DNA of 60,000 nucleotides, taken from NCBI GenBank assembly GCA_030141605.1, contig JAQGDQ010000057.1, positions 126,001 through 186,000 on the forward strand. The letters are read 5' to 3'. How positions within the stretch are numbered: the first letter of the stretch is position 1; each line of letters opens with the position of its first letter. The translations under genes were made by a program, and so were the position numbers. Below the pieces are notes generated by a model. It was not told the origin of the DNA and did no database searches. It was given only the letters and a program-made list of their open reading frames with translations. This document shows, piece by piece, positions 46,736 to 60,000 of this stretch. The stretch comes from Tubiluchus corallicola. Its lineage: Eukaryota; Priapulida; Priapulimorpha; Priapulimorphida; Tubiluchidae.

Positions 46736-47020
46736 TCGCTAATTCTCGGGAAGAAATAAATGCGAGTGCCTTCTTGTGATAACATGACGTTAATGTGGCT
46801 AAGCTCATGCACGCAAACAATTCATTAGTCTCGTATTGAAGCTCTTGTTTATCCTAGAGATTACCCACTTATACATGCATACATATATGCAACATCAACA
46901 CGAAGAGAGGCTTCCTCGTTAACTGTGGGTGGAAAAAGTAGCTCACTTTACTTGGGATGGGGATGTAAGCTGTAAAGCATGGCTAAATGTGAATTTTGTG
47001 GTGTTAAAGGTGAATCAAGG
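46736..47020. other. spacer between the inverted arms
   Basis: About 285 bases of unique sequence separate the inverted arm and the array. No open frame of note. Confidence 0.5.
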
Positions 47021-47455
47021 ATGCGGATAGCTCAGCTTCTCATATGGCACGCTCTGTTGCTGAGGTGCATCCAGGATGCAGATAGCTCAGCTTCTGATAC
47101 GGCACGCTCTGTTGCTGAGGTGCATCTAAGATGCAAATAGCTCAACTTCTGATATGGCACGCTCTGTTGCTGAGGTGCATCTAAGATGCAGATAGCTCAG
47201 CTTCTGATACGGCACACTCTGTTGCTGAGGTGCATCTAGGATGCAGATAGCTCAACTTCTGATATGGCACGCTCTGTTGCTGAGGTGCATCTAGGATGCA
47301 GGTAGCTCAGCTTCTGATACGGCACGCTCTGTTGCTGAGGTGCATCTAGGATGCAGACAATTCAGCTTCTGATATGGCACGCTCTGTTGCTGAGGTGCAT
47401 CTAGGCTGCAGATAGCTCAGCTTCTGATCTGGCACGCTCTGTTGCCGGTAACGGG
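47021..47455 (+). repeat. 55-bp tandem array, eight units, inside an inverted-repeat element
   Basis: Units begin at 47021, 47076, 47131, 47186, 47241, 47296, 47351 and 47406, an exact 55-base period throughout. The unit contains GATAGCTCAGCTTCTGATAY and GGCACGCTCTGTTGCTGAGG, then TGCATCTAGG. The last unit ends in GTTGCCGGTAACGGG instead of GTTGCTGAGG, mirroring the TTACCGGCAGCAGAGCGTGC of the inverted arm at about 46682. The whole (46.65-47.46 kb) therefore looks like one transposable element with one terminal repeat amplified. Confidence 0.95.
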
Positions 47456-47819
47456 AGGAGATGAATGTACATTGAAAACATCGTCGACAAGCGCTATCGT
47501 TTTATTATGCATGTATGCGAAAACTTATCCGCCCATTTTGTGTGTGGTGTGACGTACAGATGGCGTATAGATTTTCATGTATTAGAATTGCAAAGTCAGT
47601 TAAGCTAAATCAAGTTCCGCGTATATTAACAGTTAAACTGAATGAAAATGAGCGCAGTCTAATGCTGATCTTTAACCCATCTTTAATCATTTGTAAACAA
47701 AATGGCTGATTTACTGAAAGACAATAAGAAAAATAAGTACAAATAAAAAGAAATTTTTTATTTTGGACCTGTATTACAGTGAAATTTCCTTAAGCGTTTA
47801 AAAGCATAAGGAGAGTTAT
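47456..47819. other. no recognised gene
   Basis: AT-rich spacer. The 64-codon frame at 47515-47709 has no recognised feature. Confidence 0.4.
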
Positions 47820-48060
47820 GTGGCGTTTACCTGATATCCAGTATGCATATGTGTCATGCGTGGAATAGTTCAAATCGGTTTATGTTGTTTTCAATGCACC
47901 CGTTTATCTGACCTGCGTTATGCATTATTTTTTCTTCAACTATTTTCTATTGATTTTTATATGCAGCTATTCAGCAGGTGGATAACACATAACGCATTCC
48001 GGATGCCAGGTAAACGCCACTTAACGCATTACGCATTCCGGATGTCTGGCAAACGCCACT
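47820..48060. mobile_element. MITE-like inverted repeat with duplicated right end
   Basis: The left end GTGGCGTTTACCTGATATCC is matched by the reverse complement of the right side, GTGGCGTTTACCTGGCATCC and, further out, GTGGCGTTTGCCAGACATCC. The right terminus is thus present twice, 39 bases apart (ACGCATTCCGGATG at 47992 and 48031). No secure target-site duplication was found (TTA against TTG). Confidence 0.65.
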
Positions 48061-51605
<3,545 letters not shown>

Positions 51606-51610
51606 ATTTT

Positions 51611-51900
51611 GACGATAAATTATTTGAAATAAGTTTAGATAACATTGCGTAAAGTTCGAAAAAAATTAATCAGGGCTCTCATAGCGCACACTTCTCTAGC
51701 TAAGCAAAATTTTAAGTTACTGTATTTCAACAATAAGATTAAGAATAGGTTTTTAGGCGAGTGATTCAACAATATTTTGCGCGAACATTGTAATTTATTG
51801 AGAATTTTCTTTTCTAGTTACCCAAGTCTTTCAAGTAGGTAAGCGAAGTGTTAAGTAATATAACTTTGCACGGAAACTTTTCGGACATAGTTTAACATTG
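51611..51900 (+). repeat. dispersed repeat family A, copy 4
   Basis: Blocks in the same order as copy 3: GATAAATTATTTGAAATAAG, GCGTAAAGTTCG, CACACTTCTCTAGCTAAGCA, the core TTTTGCGCGAACATTGTAAT, GAATTTTCTTTTCTAGTTAC and AAGTAATATAACTTTGCACG (51854). It has no AT microsatellite, so that part of copy 3 is a later expansion. Confidence 0.7.
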
Positions 51901-54202
51901 CAGTTTCTTCCCCTGATTTATACGTTGTGCGTATGTGACGTCATGTAATGGTGCAGTCGGAACAGTATTGCGGGAGATTTAAAATGAAAATAACAAAAAT
52001 GACTTTTAAGACGAGGACGATATATACTTAAATTTGCTTTAAACTAATACAATTTTTAACGTGATTTTTCTGAAACCTATTTCAGGATCTCCTTTTCTTG
52101 TCTTGTAGATTGAAAAGCCAGCATAATCGATGTATGTAATTGATTTAATTGAAGTATGATAATCATTAAGTATGACTTAATTGTCCAACACAATTTGAAA
52201 CAAATTTGAAAAATACATAAATTGTTCATCAAAGCTGCTGTTAAGCTACAATTTGTAAGGCAGACCTCTGTAACAGGTCATAACATGTTTTATTAAACAT
52301 ATTAAGATTAGAAAAAACATCAATGAGCCTACGGTGCACTTGAATACTTTACGGTAAACATGAAATTCCTGCTTTATTAAATTCCATAAAGACCCTTTGA
52401 AATCAAATTAAATGCGAATAAGGAGACGTAATAAAATTATACAACCGAAGGGGCATTTTTCACAAGACTCTGGAGTGCACTAATGTAATAATATATGCAT
52501 GCACATTTTGCCTCAAAACGCAAGATATCAATATTTAACGCATTCGGGCTCTAATTGAATATTAATTGGTAATTAATTAATGAATTCTTCTAACGATAGA
52601 CGCAGTTAATTGGGGACAGCTGCAGCAGATTAATTAGATAACTCTTCTTGCTTACATCCGGTTTGGAGTTCAAGACCTGATCTAAGTGGTAGTTTTTCAA
52701 TATCCTCTCTGTATAATACCATCATGCATATGATGCTCTCATATGGGCTTATTTTTTTTATAAATTTATGCTTGTTACAGTGATTTCCTTTATGTTATTA
52801 GCTTTTGCGAAGCCTGAGATTTTGAACTATTTTACTTTTATAATTTTATTCAGTGAAATGAAAAACCAAGGGAAATTACTGTTACTGGTTCTGTGACGTA
52901 CGACATTTCGGTTACTAATTACCACGTTGACAACCTCAACTAATTGAGCAATTCAAAAGTCATTTGAACGTCGTAAAAAATAACAGTCATGAAAGACAAT
53001 ATGATGAAGACTTGAGCTATTTCTTGACAACTGAGTTCATTTAATTGCTGACAGGAAAACAAAACTGCATTTAGCCACTCAGAAAACGAATGAGCGGGAA
53101 AGTAAACTTTTCTCTATGGTTCTAAGCCACAGTTTCAAGACGACTACAAGTCAAGGCAACAACCATGGCAAGAAGTCTAGGCAACAAACATGCGGAAGAT
53201 TTTTATTTACGAAATCGCTGTCATGTGAAATCAAGCAAATTAATTAATTTGCTGTTAGTGGCTGCTACTAGCCACATTCAAAACCAAATTAAAAGTACTG
53301 ATGAGGTTTAGATTTGAGCATCTGTTTCACTCTAACTGATGCTAATGCAGAATTCGTTTATCTCAGGCCATACTAAATAACTTACCAACCATGTTGTGTT
53401 ATTTTGTAAATTTCAATATCCATAGATTTAAGATCATCTTTTCTTTTTTCTCGTTTCATTGCATCTGTAATTTAGTTTTTGAAATGATGGACCTGCATTT
53501 GACTGTGTACGTTTTATTTAACTATTAGCTGATTGATTGCCTTTTTCTATTGTAATTTCCAATAATGATATGACAAATTAACCTACTACAGTTAGCGAAT
53601 AGCTTTAGCATTACAATTTCCCGTTTTGTTCTTGTCGGCTGCGTTTTCGCAAGTTGTTCGCACTAACCGCCAGGGAGTGCTGCTATTACTTATAGATTAG
53701 GACGCCAAGAATATATAATGCGGAAACGCTGAATAGATTGTTAGCAACAACCAATTCAAAGCAAAATGGTGCATTATTGGGATAACATAATATAAACAGA
53801 TCTTTGTGTGTGTTTCTAAACATTGTTATGTAAAATATCTGGCAATTGGTTTGCTGTTATATTATATTATATTACATTACATTACGTTATATTATATTAT
53901 ATTATTTATAGCACAGAAGTACAATAAAGAAAAAGCAAAAAAGAACATAAAAAACATAAAAAGACATATGAACAATGTTATGTCTTCACTAGCCTGCCAG
54001 GGTCAGCCGCAGGGAACTTAATCTGCCTGCTGGCTCATAACTTTGTTTATAATGATTACCCCGGCAGCACACAATAGCGTCACTGTATTGTCACTATCTT
54101 TTCAGAATCTTGACAAAAATATGCTCAGAAAATATTGTCACCTTGTTTGGATAGGACATAGGATATTTTTGTTCAATACTGGCAGTACGTAATTAACGTA
54201 TT
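51901..54202. other. no recognised gene; ATATT-type microsatellite at 53855-53905
   Basis: AT-rich with TTATATTATATTACATTAC-type repeats. Short open frames are not convincing. Confidence 0.45.
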
Positions 54203-54393
54203 GTTACGGAGGCACCTGTGTCGGGTCAGGTGTATGTCCCTCTACAGCCCTGCTTCCACGTCAGCAGCGACTCACCCCTTTCTTGTAGGTTCAGGCGTCT
54301 TGTTTGGTGCTACACGTGGTGTGAGTCGCTGCTGACGTGGAAACAGGGCGTGTAGAGGGCTCTACTACTGACCCGACGCAGGTGCCTCCGTAA
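54203..54393. mobile_element. MITE family D, copy 1 (about 191 bp, possible TSD ATT)
   Basis: Long terminal inverted repeats, GTTACGGAGGCACCTGTGTC against the reverse complement GTTACGGAGGCACCTGCGTC, continue inward through GGGTCAG and TTCCACGTCAGCAGCGACTC for about 70 bases per arm. ATT flanks both sides. The loop contains GTAGGTTCAGGCGTCTTGTT. No coding capacity. The arms could fold into a long hairpin. Confidence 0.85.
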
Positions 54394-54976
54394 CATTGCC
54401 TCCACCCCAGTTCCGTTTGTCCTCAACCGGTTCCAGAACTAGAAGTTAGACAGTGACCAGCCGCGTGCTGCCACCTAGCATAAGGTAACAAAAATTCCTT
54501 GAGCATAGATTTCTTTAAGTTACATAGTGAAAGATGAGCACGAATTATTTCCATTCTTGTTGACATCATTCAAGGCAATACGCAAATGCTATACAAGTGA
54601 TAACCTATTTGGGACGGAGATTAAATAATTTTCCATATAACACACAAAAGGATAAACTTTTTTACGCAGCCTGTTTGAGTGTTAATCTAAATTTTCATTA
54701 GGAGTCACTTATATCACTTATATACGATACAAATTGAACAAAGTAATCGTAGTCTAAAAAATTTATAAATTCCTAAAGCATGACGTTTCATCACATAGGA
54801 AAATATGACTTAGCTTTATCATAACTCAGGCAAATTTTTACAGTAAAATTATGCGCTTCTATACGGTTGTTTAACAGAATAAAACACAAAAATTACACTG
54901 TACGGAGTTTATTACCGGCACTTACAACAATAGGGGAACAAAGTACACACAAAAAAAATAACTAAGTAACAGCACT
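54394..54976. other. spacer between the two family D elements
   Basis: AT-rich, no gene recognised. Confidence 0.45.
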
Positions 54977-55184
54977 ACGCCGAGGAGCACCTGTGTCAGA
55001 AATTCAGGTTATAGTGACCTCTACATGCTTTTGTACTGGCATTCCAGGTGAGCTGGCTTCTCACACCACGTGCAGTCCCAAACAAGACAATGAACCTACA
55101 AGGAAAGGCTAAGGACGCTGTTGACGTGGAAGCAGGGCGTGTAGAGGGCCCTACACCTAACCCGACACAAGTGCCTCCGTAACA
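54977..55184. mobile_element. MITE family D, copy 2 (diverged, inverted interior)
   Basis: The right half (GACGTGGAAGCAGGGCGTGT, then AAGTGCCTCCGTAAC) is close to copy 1. The left half is more diverged (GAGGAGCACCTGTGTCAGAA). The loop block CCAAACAAGACAATGAACCT is the reverse complement of the loop block of copy 1, so the two elements lie in opposite orientation about 580 bases apart. Confidence 0.8.
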
Positions 55185-57400
55185 ATATATTGATAAAAAA
55201 TATTGGTACACGATTCAAGATTTTATTTAGCCAACATAGTATTGTATAACAGTCGTACAAATACAGATTTGAGCATTTCTGTAAAGAATTAAAACTGTTC
55301 CAATCACATATATTACTGCTGCGTTGCTGAGGGGACAATGTTTTTTAAAGCCCACATTTCCACATGGTAATCATATTTGCTAAACTATTGTGGCAACATT
55401 GGTACAATATTATCGTATTACTGGTTAAGCAGTAATCTACATCTAGTATTATAATATGTTTGAAGGACTAAAATACTGCCCTATGGGCTATGACATTCTA
55501 GTGCGTGCAAGGTAATATATCCACGGATCCCATTTTCATATCTAATCCATTGAGCATTCATAACGATAACTACAATAGTAGGCAGTTTTCGTCGAAAGCA
55601 GAAATGTTGAATAATCACAACAAGTTTCTGAATCATTGATGAGGTCGTGATATGCAAGTCCCGAATCAGAATTATTTGCCCTTTACATTTTTAAAGGAAA
55701 AGCCAATGCTTTCGCAAAGTTGAACTTATTTTAGAAAGTTAGAGTTCTAGAAATGTTATAAGGTTTCAGGAATAAAATTGCGACAAATGCCTCTTGTCAT
55801 TAGTAAAATTAATTTAAAGTCGCGATCACTTCAAGCTTGGCGCGTTCACTTTGAACAAAAAATAACGTCATCCGGTTATTGTGCAATATTAACACTTTAT
55901 CCCGTCAGGTGCTCGAGCGAACATTTTTTGCACCTGCATTTACTATTATTAATTACAAATATTCCAAAACGTTAATTAAAGATTATTAATGCTATTTTTT
56001 GCTTTTTGATGAAATCGTTGCCTACCATGTAACAAAAACCAGTTACCGAAGATGATATAAATTTCTTGGTTAGTTAACCCGACAAAGTAACAGCATAATT
56101 ATTTTAATAAGCTGAAACTAAACTCTTATAGTAACCAACTAGGTGCTCGCAGAATTCCATGTTTATCTGTATTAGATTATCTATAGTAATGGATTTTGTG
56201 ATATAATCCTGCGGTTTAAAGTTACATAAGCTCTTTAATGGTGTTGCTAATTTGCCCGGTGACAAATTTTTTTACAAAAACACAGTTAAACACAACGATT
56301 TACTCAACTACAGTAGCGGAATTTTCAAGTGAACTGCAAAAGTTTTGCTCAGCTTGCCTTCACGCTCTCCACCAGTTTACGGCATTTTTTTAAATATGGT
56401 AGTTTGGTAGGTAAGCACGTATATTGTGTGATAATTTCAATATTTAAGTGTATATTAAAATACAACGAATGTTCTTCGAGGGTTGATTTTCCTTTTGACT
56501 ACGTAGTAGTCAGTGTGGTGCGCCTTAAGGAAACCAACTAGAACTAAAATTGCAACAATTATTTATTTATTTCGAAACATAAATATCCGGATATTAACGC
56601 CATTAAAAGGTGACTTAAAAACTAATTTACAGAACAATACGATTGTTTACGATTACGATATGATTACGCATTTACTGATATAATCGTTCTCCAGTTGCTA
56701 AAAATATAAAAATTCATAATAACATCAGAATTTGAAATATGTTGTATTAAAATATTACTAGATTGATATACTCAGTGGATAGATTTATAATCGCTTGAAT
56801 GCCAGACAGAAGGCAAGTTTTTTTCTGAGTCTATACGGAGTTTAATTATCTGAAACGATAATTAGTTTAAAAAAATTTGTAAATTATTCATAAATTATTA
56901 ATATAAAACTATCTATCTAAATACTAACAACTCTGCAGGTATATCTATACAACTAAGTTTAGAAAGAGAACAATACTTTTGCAGCTACATGGTATTCGAA
57001 ACAAAGATCCAACCCTATAAACCTTATTAGTTTGAAATTTGGACAAACTTTGACAAAAAGGAGTACTGTGTCATATTTGACGGAGACTAGCACCAGTGAG
57101 TTGAGTTTTGTACCATCTGGGATCATTTTGGACAATTCGATTTTAATAAATCATTCGAGTTCCGTGTCAGAGCTTAAAACGTCTAATTGCAGTCAAAGCG
57201 TAAGCTGCTGAAGTTTCTTAAGCTTTTTATCAATGCGGGGATTAATACAAGTTTTTGCACTGACATTTGTTCGTGAGAAAAGAAGCCAACATTTGACATT
57301 TACAAAGAAATCTATCCGAACTAAAAAAGCAAACAGCAGGTGTGTCATGCGTTGTATATTAGCCGTATTGCTAGTGTTATGTCCATTTTTATCGTTGTAG
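55185..57400. other. no recognised gene
   Basis: AT-rich. Frames at 55778-55975 and 56329-56541 (+) have no family features. No receptor exon was found. Confidence 0.45.
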
Positions 57401-57402
57401 TC

Positions 57403-57414
57403 ACCACCATCATC

Positions 57415-57446
<32 letters not shown>

Positions 57447-57645
57447 CATCATCATCATAACCTTCTTCTTTTTCTTGTTCTTATCCCTCTTCTTCATTGT
57501 CATCATGATCATCATCATCACCACCACCACCACCATCATCATCATCATCGTCGTCGTCGTCATCATCATCATCTTCTTCTTACCACCACCACCATCATCA
57601 TGGTCATCATCATCATCAACAGCAACATCTGCAACATCGTCATCA
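57403..57645. repeat. (ATC)/(ACC)/(TTC)/(GTC) trinucleotide microsatellite, about 240 bp
   Basis: Long runs of CATCAT with ACC, TTC and GTC blocks give Ile/Met/Val frames. Repeat artefact, no gene. Confidence 0.95.
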
Positions 57646-58359
<714 letters not shown>

Positions 58360-58949
58360 TAGGGAGAAAGAAAGGATATGGGGAGAGTTGTAAAGCAGTC
58401 ATCTGCAAACTATTTTAAATTTTCGAAACAGTAATAAAGCGCGAAGTTAATATTAAATTTTATTTTATCAATGTAAACGCAGGTCTTTTCTGCAATGAAA
58501 AATTAGTCTTCTATTCAAGCATTTCAGTTTATCAAATGATTCGGTTTATCTAGAATACATAACTTACGGAAATTTAATGCTTCTAGTTGAAATTGATTGA
58601 TAGGCATTTGCATCAAGCGAAAATCTCTTTGGCTTTGAATTTCGGAATCTGGCAGGGAAATCCAGCATCTGCCGACACTCAAGATCAATGCCAGCGCTGT
58701 AGTAACGGTTAATTAAGCTTCGCAGTTAATTGACACTTCATTATTAACACGGCTTTTTATTACTCTATTGTAACTCAGGGCTATTTTAATTTAATCGCAG
58801 GAGAACATTCGCGAAGAAAACAATCAAAGGCAGAGCGATCGAGATATTTATGCAGTAAATATTTTTGCCAAAGGCTGTAGTTCAGAAGCTCAACATTAAG
58901 AATCGGTTTGCTAATTGTGCTTTGGTAGCAATAAGTACTTTTGCCTGCT
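58360..58949. other. no recognised gene
   Basis: AT-rich unique sequence. Confidence 0.4.
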
Positions 58950-59118
58950 TATTCATTTATATTATTTAAACTTTAATTCAAAACATAAAAATGCTATATA
59001 AAAGTTAAAATTTACACTAAAAACTGAGAAATACTAAATGTCATGCACTATTAAAAGAGGTAGGAAAAAATACAACAAATATAATAAAAATATATGCAGA
59101 ATTTAAAAATGCAAAGCG
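58950..59118 (-). mobile_element. dispersed repeat family B, copy 2 (probable LINE 3' UTR)
   Basis: The reverse complement holds TTTTTAAATTCTGCATATAT, then AGTATTTCTCAGTTTTTAGT and AAAGTTTAAATAATATAAAT, in the same order as 37640-37806. Both copies end in an A/T-rich tail. Confidence 0.75.
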
Positions 59119-59590
59119 TCAGTTAAAAAAACCAGTGGTTGCTACCTCAATAAATCATGTTATATTCTAAATATTTTACTATGAAATCACACAGCAGTTT
59201 GGTGGCATATATAAGTTACAATAAAATTTGAGGACCCAGTCATTCTTGTTCTTAAACTATAAGCAGAGTGGCGCAACAGTATTTTAAAATGTTTTATATT
59301 ATTTTCTGCACTTCGTAAAAGATGGCGTATCATAAGCCTAACATGTAAAAAACTTGTAAGTGGCGCCGATCTTGGTTAAACTCCACACTGTAAAATTAAT
59401 CCATAAGTTATTACAGCAATATGTTGTTACAGAACAAACGAAATAGCTTACACCTTATAAGCAATGCTCGTAATTGAATGGGTGTTTTACTTTGACATCA
59501 ACAATTGTTATCAACCTAACATTGTTTTGTCAACTGTATCAATCATTAGCTTGAAAATAAGGTAGCGCTCTTCTGAGCTTTGCCTTGGGC
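59119..59590. other. no recognised gene; possible weak family A match
   Basis: GAGTGGCGCAACAGTATTTT with AAAATG and TATTTTCTGC at about 59266-59310 weakly resembles the family A core. The rest is AT-rich unique sequence. Confidence 0.3.
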
Positions 59591-59715
59591 ATGATCGTAA
59601 AGAACATAAAGTGCCCATTAAGTTTTCATTTTTTCACAGGAGCTTTCGGAAGGACGAAAGGCTAATGTGAAAAATAAAAATGTTTGAGATTTAATGGGCA
59701 CTTTGCGATTATGAT
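59591..59715. mobile_element. 125-bp fold-back (hairpin) element
   Basis: The left arm (ATGATCGTAAAGAACATAAA, then GTGCCCATTAAG, TTTTTTCACAGG, AGCTTTCG) pairs with the right arm (CGAAAGGCTAATGTGAAAAA, then ATTTAATGGGCAC, TTTGCGATTATGAT) over about 55 bases with several mismatches and a six-base loop (GAAGGA). It looks like a MITE or a long-hairpin transcript template. Confidence 0.7.
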
Positions 59716-60000
59716 ATCAATCAGATCAGCAATTGCTAACATTCCACTAACTTTACATAAACCATAAAACAGTTATCTTTATCATTCTGGCAGTGATGCC
59801 AGGCTAAGAATTACTTTGCCATCTCTGTACAGCTTCCGTGATTATTTTACTATCTGGTTGTTGATATCAGAAAGCTATCTTCCTGAAAGAACTTGGCATT
59901 GACTTTTCTTACTTTTTACGCGAGCAATTATTGTCTTAGAGGTTTCAAGAGTTACGACTGATAATTAAAGTACTGGTGACGTTCAACCGTTGTCGCTATT
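59716..60000. other. window end, nothing recognised
   Basis: AT-rich unique sequence to the window edge. Confidence 0.4.

Overview
This window looks like an AT-rich, gene-poor stretch of an invertebrate animal genome. The grounds are two recognisable metazoan genes, a canonical GT splice donor, very long dinucleotide and trinucleotide microsatellites, tRNA-derived SINEs, decayed non-LTR retrotransposons and many short inverted-repeat DNA elements. I see no bacterial operons, CRISPR arrays or ribosomal RNA. I cannot fix the phylum. The retroelement types and the internal tandem repeats would fit a lophotrochozoan such as a mollusc or annelid, but a short (AACCT)n patch resembles the arthropod-type telomere unit, so the assignment stays open.

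Region 1 (1-1.7 kb) carries an intact, single-exon stomatin-family gene (360-1274, +). Region 2 (1.7-12.5 kb) has no gene that I recognise. It holds compound microsatellites, a 45-bp and a 40-bp minisatellite, several perfect local duplications and two decayed LINEs (about 9.6-10.3 kb and 11.3-12.0 kb). Region 3 (12.4-32.5 kb) begins with a short, relatively CpG-rich patch holding a possible first coding exon (12651-12751). It is otherwise intergenic, with a SINE, copies of at least three dispersed repeat families and two short non-autonomous DNA elements with clear terminal inverted repeats and 3-bp target-site duplications. Region 4 (32.5-33.25 kb, +) is the first coding exon of a natriuretic-peptide-receptor-like protein: signal peptide plus part of the extracellular ligand-binding domain, ending at a GTAAGT donor. 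No later exon was found, so 33.25-60 kb is best read as a very long first intron. It contains another LINE fragment, a SINE, a 71-bp satellite array, an inverted-repeat element whose unit is amplified into eight 55-bp copies, two related MITEs at 54-55 kb, several fold-back sequences and a 316-bp uninterrupted (GA)n tract.

The two genes show no functional link. Stomatins are membrane scaffold proteins that modulate channels. Natriuretic-type receptors are cell-surface peptide receptors, often guanylyl cyclases. The most unusual material is the repeat architecture, not a new gene system. I found no convincing evidence of an undescribed multi-gene system.
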